A stretch of 64,000 nucleotides of DNA from Janthinobacterium sp. UMAB-56 (GCF_900095265.1 NZ_LT607663.1:112792-176791); one strand, 5' to 3'. Positions 37,047 to 45,681 are shown, counted from the first letter of the stretch. Numbers and translations are program-made. Notes: generated by a model not told the origin, from the letters alone.

Positions 37047-38111
37047 TTAACGGCGCTTGTCCTTGCCCCTTTCCAGCCCCGCCTTCAATATCGTTTTCCA
37101 CTTGGCACGCGCGGCGATGCGCTCGAGCGGCGTCACTTCGATGCGCTGGGCGTCGCGCAGCAGCTTGTGATAGTTGCGCAGGCGGTCCGCATCGATGGCG
37201 CCGCGCACCTGGCAACCGGGTTCGCTGGTGTGCCGGCAATCGCGGAACTTGCATGTCGAGGCGAGTGCCGCGATGTCGTCAAAGGTGGCCGCCAGGGTGT
37301 CCGCATCGGCATCCGCGCGCCAGCTGCGCAGGCCCGGCGTATCGATGATGCAGGCGCCGCTGGAGCACAGGTGCAAGGAACGCGCCGTCGTCGTGTGCCG
37401 GCCGCGTCCATCGCCATGGCGCACGCCGTTGGTCGGTTGATCCGCCGCGCACAGGGTATTGGTCAGGCTGGACTTGCCGGCGCCCGATGAGCCGAGCAGC
37501 ACCAGGGTCTGCCCTGCGCCCAGCCAGGGCTCCAGGATGGCCACGTCATAGGCATGGCGCGTATCGACGGCAAACAGCGGCACGTGCCGCGGCAGGCGCA
37601 GTTTCAGCTGGGTCAGCTTGCCGCCCACGTCGTCGGCCACGTCGGCCTTGCTCAGCACCACCACGGGGCTGACCTGGCTTGCCAGCACGATGGCCAGGTA
37701 ACGCTCCAGGCGGCGCGGGTTGAAGTCCGCGTCCAGTCCCATCACCAGCAGTGCCGTATCGACATTGCTGGCGAGTACCTGGCGCCGGCCGTCATTGCCG
37801 CGCCGGGCGATCTGCGTGGCCGGGGATAAGTGCGCCCTTATCCACAGGGTGCCGTGAAGATCGTGTTCGGCGGCGATCCAGTCGCCGACCGTGAGGATGT
37901 TATCCAGCGCCAGCAGTTCGTGCAGCAGAGGCGGCATGATCTGTGCCTGGTGTTCCAGGATGCCGTCGTGCACGAGGATGCTGTCGCGGTGGACGGCGCT
38001 CACGCGCATCAGCTGCGCAGCAGGGGAGAGGGTGTCGAGTTGGGTGGCTGCGCCGGCGATAGCCTGCTGCAGCCCGATAAGGCGTAGTTGCGCAAAATCG
38101 AATGCGATCAT
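37047..38111 (-). CDS. rsgA: Ribosome small subunit-dependent GTPase A
   Basis: A 354-residue circularly permuted GTPase. G-motifs appear in the order G4 (VVLSKADV), G1 (LGSSGAGKSSLTN) and G3 (IDTPGLRSW), with a C-terminal zinc knuckle CKFRDCRHTSEPGC. An N-terminal OB fold precedes them. RsgA checks late 30S assembly and releases RbfA on GTP hydrolysis. A DnaA-box 9-mer (37838-37846) falls inside the gene. It is convergent with the atp operon. Confidence 0.96.
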   Translation of the reverse strand: MIAFDFAQLRLIGLQQAIAGAATQLDTLSPAAQLMRVSAVHRDSILVHDGILEHQAQIMPPLLHELLALDNILTVGDWIAAEHDLHGTLWIRAHLSPATQIARRGNDGRRQVLASNVDTALLVMGLDADFNPRRLERYLAIVLASQVSPVVVLSKADVADDVGGKLTQLKLRLPRHVPLFAVDTRHAYDVAILEPWLGAGQTLVLLGSSGAGKSSLTNTLCAADQPTNGVRHGDGRGRHTTTARSLHLCSSGACIIDTPGLRSWRADADADTLAATFDDIAALASTCKFRDCRHTSEPGCQVRGAIDADRLRNYHKLLRDAQRIEVTPLERIAARAKWKTILKAGLERGKDKRR

Positions 38112-38134
38112 GGTAGCGTGATTCCAAATTCTGT

Positions 38135-38217
38135 CGTCCGCGTGCGGACGTGTAGCCTGCGCGTGCAGGCACCGCCAGTCGCTATGACTGGCACGAAAGA
38201 AGGGGAATGTCGGCTAC
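38135..38217. other. Cluster of perfect hairpins upstream of rsgA
   Basis: Three stems follow one another: CGTCCG/CGGACG (38135-38150), GCCTGC/GCAGGC (38155-38170) and GCCAGTC/GACTGGC (38174-38192). A longer pairing GTAGCC (38152) with GGCTAC (38212-38217) could enclose the last two in an alternative fold. There is no open frame. It may be a structured rsgA leader or an unannotated small RNA. Confidence 0.55.
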
Positions 38218-38234
38218 GCAATCACGCGTATGAA

Positions 38235-38257
38235 GAAAAACCTGGCCCGGCCAGGTT
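38235..38257 (-). terminator. Terminator of the speD-lipoprotein arm
   Basis: On the minus strand AACCTGG / CCAGGTT (7 bp, 5-nt loop) runs into five T. It closes the minus-strand operon that starts with DUF350 at 42475. Confidence 0.9.
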
Positions 38258-38273
38258 CAGGGCAGGACAGTGA

Positions 38274-38312
38274 TCAGGCAGCCGACAGCACGGCAGTATC
38301 CGAATGGCGCAT
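38274..38312 (-). CDS. Possible 12-residue leader-like peptide ORF
   Basis: The frame reads MRHSDTAVLSAA then stop, with AGGAG placed 8 bp before the ATG, and is followed at once by the operon terminator. It is too short for any family recognition. The good ribosome site is the only support; a chance ORF is quite possible. Confidence 0.3.
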   Translation of the reverse strand: MRHSDTAVLSAA

Positions 38313-38376
38313 GTTGTCTACTCCTGTTGTGTGATGTAAAACGCCAGTGTGCCAGCGGCGTGCGCCGGCGTCAACC

Positions 38377-38931
38377 TCAGCTGCACATGCCGTAGGCGCT
38401 GCGCTCGGGAAAATAGCGGTACGTAAAGGTGCGCACCGGGTAGCGCTTGCCGCCGACGAGCATGTCGGGCATCGATAGATCGAAACGCTGCGGCAGCTGG
38501 CGCGGCAGTTGCAGGCGCAAGCGCCATTGGGTTTCCTTGCTGCTGCCGACGGCGGCAAACATGATGGGCAGCTGCTCGATGACGTCGACGATCTCTGCCT
38601 TCTGATTCATGCCGCGCTGGTAAATGGTGAGTATCTTGGCTGCCGCGAAGGGCGGCTTTTTCGGTTCTTCCAGCAGGAACGACAGGCGCGTGAAACTGGC
38701 TTGCGTACCGACCGGCAAGGTAAAGATCAGCGCCAGTTCAGTGCCGCCTTCCTTCAGGGTGACAGGCGGCGTGGCGTAAATGCTGATACCGCGCGGCAGC
38801 GCGAAACGCGAACCTTCCGTCCACGTCTTGCACTCGGGCGTGGTGGCCTGGTACAGGCTGGGCGCCGTGTAGTCGTCGCAGGCGGAAACCAGCAGCAGCA
38901 GGGGCAAGGCAAGGAGGGCGGAACGGCGCAT
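38377..38931 (-). CDS. Predicted lipoprotein of the polyamine-associated cluster
   Basis: A 184-residue protein from the ATG at 38931. The signal MRRSALLALPLLLLVSACDD has a lipobox V-S-A-C (Cys18), so it is lipid-anchored. The rest is predicted beta-rich with segments GGTELALIFTLPVGTQASFT and RLRLQLPRQLP. I do not recognise the family. The in-frame open stretch extends upstream to 39207 but overlaps speD, so it is rejected as coding. It lies 64 bp after speD and before the terminator, hence the last sizeable gene of the arm. Confidence 0.72.
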   Translation of the reverse strand: MRRSALLALPLLLLVSACDDYTAPSLYQATTPECKTWTEGSRFALPRGISIYATPPVTLKEGGTELALIFTLPVGTQASFTRLSFLLEEPKKPPFAAAKILTIYQRGMNQKAEIVDVIEQLPIMFAAVGSSKETQWRLRLQLPRQLPQRFDLSMPDMLVGGKRYPVRTFTYRYFPERSAYGMCS

Positions 38932-38995
38932 GGGAGTCACGGTTTGGGGGATCAGGCGACAGTGTAAGCGATCCCCACGCGATCCACCAGCGACG

Positions 38996-39367
38996 CTAGG
39001 AATGCTGGGGCGGCGCGCGGCGCACGGATTGCAACTGGCAATGCACCGCCTGCAGGGCATCCTTGACGATGTCGAGCGCCAACTGCGGCCGCGCCGCGCC
39101 GCACATGAAGATGTCAATGGCGGCAAAGCCGCATTCCGGCCAGGTGTGGATGGAAATGTGCGATTCGGCCAGCAGCACCACGCCCGTGACGCCCAGGCCG
39201 GCGCCAAAGCTGTGGAAATGGCTGTGCAGCACCTGCGCGCCAGCCATGATGGCCGCGTCGCGCAGCAGGTGCTCGAGCGCCGCGCTATCGCGCAGGCGTT
39301 CCGGCGCGATGCCGGACAGGTCGGCCAGCAGATGGGTGCCCAGGGGCAGATGCGCTGTGGATGCCAT
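38996..39367 (-). CDS. speD: S-adenosylmethionine decarboxylase proenzyme (SpeD, class 1B type)
   Basis: A 123-residue proenzyme. The self-cleavage site is ESHISIHTWPE, where Ser69 becomes the pyruvoyl cofactor; a His and a Cys of the catalytic set follow (FAAIDIFMCG). It makes decarboxylated SAM, the aminopropyl donor for spermidine. The membrane-embedded spermidine-synthase-like gene at 42536 is its obvious partner. It begins 2 bp after the Gly/Ser-rich mini-protein, firmly inside the operon. Confidence 0.95.
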   Translation of the reverse strand: MASTAHLPLGTHLLADLSGIAPERLRDSAALEHLLRDAAIMAGAQVLHSHFHSFGAGLGVTGVVLLAESHISIHTWPECGFAAIDIFMCGAARPQLALDIVKDALQAVHCQLQSVRRAPPQHS

Positions 39368-39369
39368 GC

Positions 39370-39540
39370 TTATTTGTGGCTGCCGCCGCTGGAGCCGCCG
39401 CCATAGCTGCCGCCGCCGCTGCCCGTGCGCGAACTCCAGCTGCTGCCGCCGCTGCTGCCAGCCACCTTGAACATGCGCACCCAGTTGGCGGCCGTGACGG
39501 AAAACGTCACCATCAGGGCATAGATCACGTATTTACTCAT
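39370..39540 (-). CDS. Single-pass mini-protein with Gly/Ser-rich tail
   Basis: A 56-residue protein from the ATG at 39540, which overlaps the DUF4178 stop (ATGA). One hydrophobic helix (VIYALMVTFSVTAANWV) is followed by a low-complexity tail of Gly and Ser (GSGGGSYGGGSSGGSHK). The coupled start and tight spacing to speD argue that it is real. Function is unknown; the tail may be a flexible membrane tether. Confidence 0.75.
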   Translation of the reverse strand: MSKYVIYALMVTFSVTAANWVRMFKVAGSSGGSSWSSRTGSGGGSYGGGSSGGSHK

Positions 39541-41000
39541 GGGGGATTCTTTGCATTCTTGTCGAGAAAAACGGCCGGCAGGAACAGCGCCAGGCAGCCC
39601 AGCAAACTCCACATCAAGGTGCTGGAGAACGAGACGAACATCGGGATCGCATTCAAGACCAGCACGATGACGATGAAGACCTTGGCAATGCCACAGTGAC
39701 TCAGCTGGATATTCTGTGTCTTGGCACCGCCATGGAAGGCGGTGCCGAACCAGGCGGCCATCTGGTCATAGGCGACGGGCACGGAGCGCGACCAGGTCAT
39801 TTCTTCGCCAGTGATTTCCGCCGCCAGTTTTGTTTGTCCCTGCTCGAATTCATAGACGCGCGTGCTGTCGCCGACGGCCACCTTCCAGTTGAAGGCGCCT
39901 GCCGCGTACACGACCTGCGAGCCGTAGTCATACAGTTTGCGGTAGGTGGCGCCATCGAGCGTGCAGCGCTCGGCATCCATGGATGGCCAGGTGGGCCAGT
40001 TCGGCAGCACGTTGGAGCGGGACCAGCCGTCGTCCGTCTCCACCAGCCAGAAGAAACCGGCGCGCGCGTTATACAGCAGGTATTCATTCCATTCGCTGCC
40101 TTCATCGTCGGCGCGGCGCAGCATGCCGATGACCGTGAAATCCACATTGCTGATCTTCGCGCTGGCGCCCAGTTCCAATGTGATGTCGGCGTTGTCGTGC
40201 ACCTGCTTGCCGATGGCCAGCACCTGCGCTTCCGGGCCGCTGGCGTCGAGCTGCGCGTGGCAGGCGGGACACACCAGCTGCGCCGCCGCGCCGGGCACAT
40301 AGCCGATGCCGCTGCCGCAGGATGGGCAATCGAGTGCATCGACCTTGCCGCGGTACTTGCCGGCACTCTTGGCGATGGCGTCGTCGTCGCGCAGCAGCTG
40401 GCATTTCAAACTGTCCAGGGTGACGGCGACGCCACGGTAGACGACGGGCTGCGGACCGTCCGTGTAGTCGAGCGTGACAAAGCTGGCGTAGTTGCGCAAG
40501 TCCGCCACCTGGATGCGCCAGCCGGCGCCCACCTTGAAGGGCAATTCTCCCTGGCCGGCGATGCATTCGGCGGTGCGGATCTCGGCCGCCGTGTAGGGCT
40601 CGCCGCAGATCGTATAGCGCTTGCCCGGCGCCAGCGCGTCAAAGACGGGCAGGGCGTCTTGCGTGCTGCGCTCGCGCGTCAGGGTGTACAGGCCGGACGA
40701 ATCGCCCAGCCACGCCGTGCTGGCGTCGTCGAACAGCAGATACCACTCGTTCCACGTGCCGGCGCTATAGCGCTGCTGGATGCGGCCGACGACGGTGAAG
40801 TGCAGGCCGTCGTGCACGCCTGCCGTGCCGATCTGGATCGGTGTATAGTCTTCCAGGACGGCCGACATCTTGCCCACTTCCTTGACGGAATCGGCGTCCT
40901 TGAGGATGGTGCTGTGGCAGTACTCGCACACGGCGAGCACGGAAGCGTGCGAGCGGAAACGCACTTCCGCGCCGCAGCTGGGACAGGAAACAGTTTGCAT
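39537..41000 (-). CDS. DUF4178 domain membrane protein with two zinc ribbons
   Basis: A 487-residue protein. It opens with a zinc ribbon (CPSCGAEVRF...CEYC), followed by a DUF4178 domain with the W-N-E-W-Y-L-L-F signature (about residues 55-200). A second ribbon CPSCGSGIGY...CPAC and a second DUF4178 copy with WNEYLLYN follow. Two transmembrane helices close the C-terminus (FIVIVLVLNAIPMFVSF and a following LGCLALFLPAVF). DUF4178 proteins recur beside SPFH, DUF350 and spermidine synthase genes in bacteria, but their activity is unknown. Confidence 0.9.
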   Translation of the reverse strand: MQTVSCPSCGAEVRFRSHASVLAVCEYCHSTILKDADSVKEVGKMSAVLEDYTPIQIGTAGVHDGLHFTVVGRIQQRYSAGTWNEWYLLFDDASTAWLGDSSGLYTLTRERSTQDALPVFDALAPGKRYTICGEPYTAAEIRTAECIAGQGELPFKVGAGWRIQVADLRNYASFVTLDYTDGPQPVVYRGVAVTLDSLKCQLLRDDDAIAKSAGKYRGKVDALDCPSCGSGIGYVPGAAAQLVCPACHAQLDASGPEAQVLAIGKQVHDNADITLELGASAKISNVDFTVIGMLRRADDEGSEWNEYLLYNARAGFFWLVETDDGWSRSNVLPNWPTWPSMDAERCTLDGATYRKLYDYGSQVVYAAGAFNWKVAVGDSTRVYEFEQGQTKLAAEITGEEMTWSRSVPVAYDQMAAWFGTAFHGGAKTQNIQLSHCGIAKVFIVIVLVLNAIPMFVSFSSTLMWSLLGCLALFLPAVFLDKNAKNPP

Positions 41001-41010
41001 GCAGTCGCGC

Positions 41011-42057
41011 TTAACCGATCAGTTTTTTCAGCAGTTCAGCCTTGGCGCCGTCGTAGTCGGCTGGCGAAATGAGGCCCTTGTCGAGCAAGCCCTTGAGTTT
41101 TTCCAGGCGCGCCTCGATCGGTTCTTCCACGGGAGCCGGCGGCGCCGCAGGCGGTGCGGCCGGGACAGGTGCCGGCTGCTGTAGCGCTCCGCCCATGCTT
41201 TGCGCCATCACCTGGCCTATCGACAGCCCGGCACCGAGACCGGCGCCGATGCCGGCCATGCCGCCTTCGTTCTGCGCCGCCAGCGGGATCGCGTTGGCCA
41301 CCTGGAATTTCGTATAGCCGCTCATCTTGTCGGCGCCCAGGCCGCCCTTCATGCCGGCGGAAATGCGCTCGTCTAGCGCCGCCTGCAATTGCTCGGGCAG
41401 GCTGATGCTGGCCACGTTGAATTCATCGAGGCCCACGCCATAGCGGGCGAAGGCCTGCGCCAGGCCATCCTTGACTTCCTGCGCCATCAGCGCCTGGTTG
41501 GCGGCCATGTCGAGGAAGGGGACATTTGCGCCACCCAGCGAACTGGCCATGCTCGACATCAAAATGCCGCGCAATTGATCTTCCACCTCGTCGCGCGTGT
41601 AGACTTCGCGCGTGCCGCTGATCTCGGTAAAGAAGGTGCGGGCGTCGGCGATGCGGTACGAGTACATGCCGAAGGCGCGCACGCGGATCATGTCGAAATC
41701 CTTGTCGCGGATGGTGATCGGCTGCGGCGTGCCCCACTTGCGGCCAGTCTGCACGCGGGTGCTGAAGTAGTACACGTCCGACTTGAAGGGCGAGTCGAAC
41801 AGCTTGTCCCAGTTTTTCAGGTTGGTCAGCAAGGGCAAGGTCTGCGTCGTCAGCTTGTGCGTGCCGGGACCGAAGACGTCGGCGATCTTGCCTTCATTGA
41901 CGAAGACGGCGACCTGCGATTCGCGCACATTCAGGATGGCGCCGTTCTGGATTTCGAAATCCTGCATGGGAAAACGCCAGGCCAGCACGCCTTCCGTCTC
42001 TTCGTTCCATTGCAGTACGTCGATAAACTGCTTCTTGATAAAGCTGCCGAGGCTCAT
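41011..42057 (-). CDS. SPFH domain protein with C-terminal SHOCT motif
   Basis: A 348-residue protein of the virion-core/SPFH (stomatin-prohibitin-flotillin) group. The core reads VNEGKIADVFGPGTHKLTTQ, later VRAFGMYSYRIAD and IASISLPEQLQAAL-like helices, then a Gly/Ala and Pro-rich linker. The last ~33 residues form a SHOCT motif (RLEKLKGLLDKGLISPADYD). SPFH proteins scaffold membrane microdomains as oligomers. Genes either side encode membrane proteins with which it probably assembles. It sits 10 bp upstream of the DUF4178 gene. Confidence 0.92.
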   Translation of the reverse strand: MSLGSFIKKQFIDVLQWNEETEGVLAWRFPMQDFEIQNGAILNVRESQVAVFVNEGKIADVFGPGTHKLTTQTLPLLTNLKNWDKLFDSPFKSDVYYFSTRVQTGRKWGTPQPITIRDKDFDMIRVRAFGMYSYRIADARTFFTEISGTREVYTRDEVEDQLRGILMSSMASSLGGANVPFLDMAANQALMAQEVKDGLAQAFARYGVGLDEFNVASISLPEQLQAALDERISAGMKGGLGADKMSGYTKFQVANAIPLAAQNEGGMAGIGAGLGAGLSIGQVMAQSMGGALQQPAPVPAAPPAAPPAPVEEPIEARLEKLKGLLDKGLISPADYDGAKAELLKKLIG

Positions 42058-42088
42058 GATGGATATCCTTGAATAAGATAAAGCGGTG

Positions 42089-42475
42089 TCAGGAAATGCA
42101 GGCGGCGTTGATGGCGCCGATCGACAGGGAAATGGCGGCCAGCAAGCCGCCGAAGGCGCTGTTGTTCGATTCGATCTGGTCCTTCGACATGCGCAGCAAT
42201 CGCGTGGTGACTACATAGGCGAGCAATTGCACCACCATGGCGCCGAAGGCCCAGGCGAAGAATTGCTGGTAGTCGGCCGTGTGCATCAGGGACGAGGCGA
42301 TCGTGGCGGAAAAGCCCAGCAGCGCGCCGCCCAGCGACAGGGCCGCCGCCTGGTTGCCCTGGCGGATCAGCAGTACTTCGTCATACGGCGTGACGCGCGT
42401 GTAGATGATAAAAAAGGCAATCAGCAGCGTGGCGGCCAGTATAAGATGGATCAGATAGTTTAGGATGGCGGGCAC
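42089..42475 (-). CDS. DUF350 family membrane protein
   Basis: A 128-residue protein with about four transmembrane helices (LILAATLLIAFFIIYTRV at the start) and the DUF350 pattern of small glycine-rich helices with LIRQGNQAAALSLGGALLGF. DUF350 (YjfL-like) proteins accompany glutathionylspermidine synthase, spermidine synthase and SPFH genes in many genomes. It is the first gene of the minus arm, divergent from the spermidine-synthase-like gene. Confidence 0.9.
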   Translation of the reverse strand: MPAILNYLIHLILAATLLIAFFIIYTRVTPYDEVLLIRQGNQAAALSLGGALLGFSATIASSLMHTADYQQFFAWAFGAMVVQLLAYVVTTRLLRMSKDQIESNNSAFGGLLAAISLSIGAINAACIS

Positions 42476-42535
42476 GGCTTTCCTCGCAATGAGTATTTGA
42501 TAACGTCAACGCATATTAGAACAAAAAAAAGGCCC
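42476..42535. promoter_or_regulatory. Divergent control region of the polyamine cluster
   Basis: Only 60 bp separate the two divergent starts, so both arms should share overlapping promoters and be co-regulated. No clear repeat is seen. Confidence 0.5.
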
Positions 42536-44047
42536 ATGAACAAAAAAATTCTGATCCTGTCCGTCTTCGTGGTCGCCTCCTGCGGCCTTGCGTATGAGCT
42601 GATCGCCGGCGCCATGTCCAGCTACCTGCTCGGCGACTCCATCCTGCAGTTTTCCACCATCATCGGCTGCTATCTGTTTGCCATGGGCGTAGGCGCTCAC
42701 TTTTCAAAATATGTAAACGATGACGACGTGCTCTCGCGCTTCGTCGACATCGAACTGGCCGTGGGCCTGATCGGTGGCCTGTCGGCCGCCATCCTGTTCA
42801 TGACCTTTTCCTGGATGGCCGCGCCATTTCGCACCCTATTGTATGTGATGGTGTTCCTGATCGGTGCCCTGGTCGGCATGGAAGTGCCGCTGGTGATGCG
42901 CGCCTTGAACTCGCGCCAGACGGAATTTTCTGAGCTGGTCAGTCGCGTGCTCACCTTCGATTACCTGGGCGCGCTGGCCGTCTCCCTGCTGTTTCCGCTG
43001 GTGCTGTCGCCGTACCTGGGACTGGTGCGCACGGGTTTCCTGTTCGGCATGCTCAACGTGGGCGTGGGCCTGTGGACGATTTACGTGTTCCGCGCGGAGC
43101 TGAAGAACCTCACGGGACGCTTGCTGCGGGCCTGCGCCGTGATGCTGCTGCTGATCGCCGGCTTTGCCATGTCGGACCGCATGGTGGCCTGGGGCGAACA
43201 CGGCCTGTTCGGCGACCAGATCGTGTATTCCACCACCACGCCTTACCAGCGCCTGGTGATCACCCGCTGGAAGGACGATACGCGTTTGTACATCAACGGT
43301 AATTTGCAGTTTTCCTCGCGCGACGAGTACCGCTACCACGAGGCGCTGGTGCACCCGGTGCTCGAGGCCTTGCCCTGGGCGCGCCGCGTGCTGGTGCTGG
43401 GCGGCGGCGATGGCCTGGCACTGCGCGAAATCCTGCGTTATCCACAGATCGAACACGTCACCGTGGTCGACCTCGACCCGGCCATGACGGCCGCATTCAC
43501 CACGCGCCCGGAGCTGGCAAAGCTGAATAACAATTCGTTCTCGGACAAACGCGTCACCGTCGTCAATGCCGACGCCGCCGTCTGGCTGCGCAATAACGGC
43601 GACATGTTCGACGCTGCCATCGTCGATTTCCCCGATCCGTCCAGTTTCGCGCTCGGTAAACTGTACTCGGTGCCCTTCTACGATCTGGTGAAAAAGCACC
43701 TGGCGGCCAAGGGTTTGATGGTAGTGCAGTCGACGTCGCCGTTCTTTGCCCCGCACGCCTACTGGACCATCAATGCGACCCTGCGCGAAGTGGGCATGCG
43801 CACCTGGCCCTACCACGCCTATGTGCCCTCGTTCGGCGAATGGGGCTTTATTCTGGCCTCGCCACAGCTCGACTACAAACCGCCCACCAGCTACCGCCTG
43901 CCCATGCGCTACCTGAATGCCGACACCACGCGCGAGATGTTCATCTTCCCGCCCGACATGCAGCCCTTGCCGATGGCGCCGAATCGCTTGAATACGCAGT
44001 CGCTCGTGCATGAATTCGAGCAGGACTGGAACCGGGTGATCCGCTGA
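42536..44047 (+). CDS. Membrane-embedded spermidine synthase-like aminopropyltransferase
   Basis: A 503-residue fusion from the ATG at 42536. About seven transmembrane helices (residues ~5-215) precede a spermidine-synthase domain. The latter has RRVLVLGGGDGLALREILRY, the acidic VVDLDPAM motif and FDAAIVDFPDPSSFALGKLY, which contains the proton-accepting Asp and the gatekeeping region. Partner speD lies in the opposite arm and would supply decarboxylated SAM. Substrate could be putrescine or another amine at the membrane face; this is not deducible. The next gene overlaps by 1 bp (TGATG). Confidence 0.92.
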   Translation: MNKKILILSVFVVASCGLAYELIAGAMSSYLLGDSILQFSTIIGCYLFAMGVGAHFSKYVNDDDVLSRFVDIELAVGLIGGLSAAILFMTFSWMAAPFRTLLYVMVFLIGALVGMEVPLVMRALNSRQTEFSELVSRVLTFDYLGALAVSLLFPLVLSPYLGLVRTGFLFGMLNVGVGLWTIYVFRAELKNLTGRLLRACAVMLLLIAGFAMSDRMVAWGEHGLFGDQIVYSTTTPYQRLVITRWKDDTRLYINGNLQFSSRDEYRYHEALVHPVLEALPWARRVLVLGGGDGLALREILRYPQIEHVTVVDLDPAMTAAFTTRPELAKLNNNSFSDKRVTVVNADAAVWLRNNGDMFDAAIVDFPDPSSFALGKLYSVPFYDLVKKHLAAKGLMVVQSTSPFFAPHAYWTINATLREVGMRTWPYHAYVPSFGEWGFILASPQLDYKPPTSYRLPMRYLNADTTREMFIFPPDMQPLPMAPNRLNTQSLVHEFEQDWNRVIR

Positions 44048-45681
44048 TGCAGCGCCGCTCCTTCATGTTGTGGGCCGCCGGCGGCACGGCAGCGGCAGCC
44101 GCTGGCATCGGCAGCATCGCCGCGTATCTGCGCTGGCAGGAAATCACGCCCAAGGTGTTGTATCCGGGCCGCAGCGAGGGACACTATTTGCGCAGTGTGC
44201 TGCGCGAGCGCAAGGCGCTGCCGCCACCTTCACGCACTTTGAGCACCGACGTGGCCATCCTCGGTTCGGGTATTGCCGGCCTGACGGCCGCCTGGCGGCT
44301 CAAGAAGCTGGGGCACAAGGACTTCCTCATGATCGATGGCCCACAGCCGTATGGCAACGCGGCCGGCGGGCATTTCGGCGACCTGGCCTATCCCACGGGT
44401 GGCCACTATTTGCCGCTGCCTTCGCCCGAGTCCACGCACGTGCGCGAGATCCTGTTCGATCTGGGGATTATCCAGCGCGATCCGCAGGCGGAAAAGCCCA
44501 CTTACGACGAGCGCTTCATCCTGCATGCGCCGGAAGAGCGACTGCTGTTCAACGGCAAGTGGCAGGATGGCTTCATCCCCACCGAAGGCGTGCCGCCTGC
44601 GGAACTGGCGCAGCACGAGCGCTTCTTTGCCGAGGTGCGGCGCCTGCGCCAGGCGCGTGGCAACGATGGCAAGCGCATCTTCGTTTTCCCCACCATCGAG
44701 TCTTCGCAAGACCCGGCCTGGCAGGCGCTCGACGCCATCACCTTGAAACAGTGGATGGAGCGCGAAGGTTATACCTCGCCCACCTTGCATTGGTATCTGA
44801 ACTACTGCTGCCGCGACGACTATGGCACGCGCTATGACCAGGTCTCGGCCTGGGCCGGCCTGCATTACTATTGCAGCCGTTGGGGACAGGCCGCCAACGC
44901 GGGCAACGGCGCCTGGCTGACCTGGCCGGGCGGCATGCAGCCCGTGGCCACGGCCATGGAGCAGGCATCCCAAGTCCAGCGCCATGCGGGCACGGTGGTC
45001 TCGCTCACGACGACGGCCAACGGCATCGAGGCGCTGTGTCTGGAGCTGGCCGATGGCCAGCCGCGCACCTACCTGGTCAAGGCACGCAAGGCCATCTGCG
45101 CCATGCCGCTGCATGTGGCGGCGCGCGTGGTAAACAATATCGCCGACTATGGTTTTGACGCCAAACGCCATACCCCCGCGTATGCGCCATGGATGGTGGC
45201 CAACTTCCTGCTCAAGCGCTTTCCCGATGAACTGCCGCATGCGCCCCTGTGCTGGGATAACGTGGTGTACCAGGAACCGGGCCTCGGCTATGTGGTCTCG
45301 ACCCACCAGGATATCCGCGTGCGTCCGCCCGAGAAAACCGTTTTCAGTGCCTATGTGGCCCTGTCCGACCGCACGCCGCAGGCAGCCCGCAAATGGCTCG
45401 ACACGGCGACGCCTGAGGATCTGCTGGCGCTGGCCAGCGTCGACCTGAAAACGGCGTATGGACGCGATTTTGCCCGCTGCGTCGAGCGCGTCGACATCAC
45501 CGTGCGCGGCCACGCCATGGCAGCTCCCTTGCCGGGATTTCGCAGCAACGCGGGCTTGAAGGCACTGCGCGAGCATGACGGTGCGATCCTGTTCGCGCAT
45601 GCCGACCTGTCGGGCTTTTCCGTGTTCGAGGAAGCGGCGTGGTGGGGGGATCGGGCGGCACGGCTGGCCGCTAACGTCTGA
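44047..45681 (+). CDS. Tat-exported FAD-dependent amine-oxidase-like protein
   Basis: A 544-residue flavoprotein. The N-terminus MQRRSFMLWAAGGTAAAAAG is a twin-arginine signal, so a folded, cofactor-loaded protein is sent to the periplasm. The FAD fold reads DVAILGSGIAGLTAAWRL, and the C-terminal SGFSVFEEAAWWGDRAA closes the flavin site. Architecture resembles the flavin amine oxidase group. Coupled to the aminopropyltransferase, a polyamine or polyamine-conjugate is the likely substrate, by context only. Confidence 0.85.
   Translation: MQRRSFMLWAAGGTAAAAAGIGSIAAYLRWQEITPKVLYPGRSEGHYLRSVLRERKALPPPSRTLSTDVAILGSGIAGLTAAWRLKKLGHKDFLMIDGPQPYGNAAGGHFGDLAYPTGGHYLPLPSPESTHVREILFDLGIIQRDPQAEKPTYDERFILHAPEERLLFNGKWQDGFIPTEGVPPAELAQHERFFAEVRRLRQARGNDGKRIFVFPTIESSQDPAWQALDAITLKQWMEREGYTSPTLHWYLNYCCRDDYGTRYDQVSAWAGLHYYCSRWGQAANAGNGAWLTWPGGMQPVATAMEQASQVQRHAGTVVSLTTTANGIEALCLELADGQPRTYLVKARKAICAMPLHVAARVVNNIADYGFDAKRHTPAYAPWMVANFLLKRFPDELPHAPLCWDNVVYQEPGLGYVVSTHQDIRVRPPEKTVFSAYVALSDRTPQAARKWLDTATPEDLLALASVDLKTAYGRDFARCVERVDITVRGHAMAAPLPGFRSNAGLKALREHDGAILFAHADLSGFSVFEEAAWWGDRAARLAANV

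Noticed and set aside
38932..39207. N-terminal extension of the lipoprotein into speD
   Set aside because: It would overlap speD in another frame and hide the lipoprotein signal at 38931.
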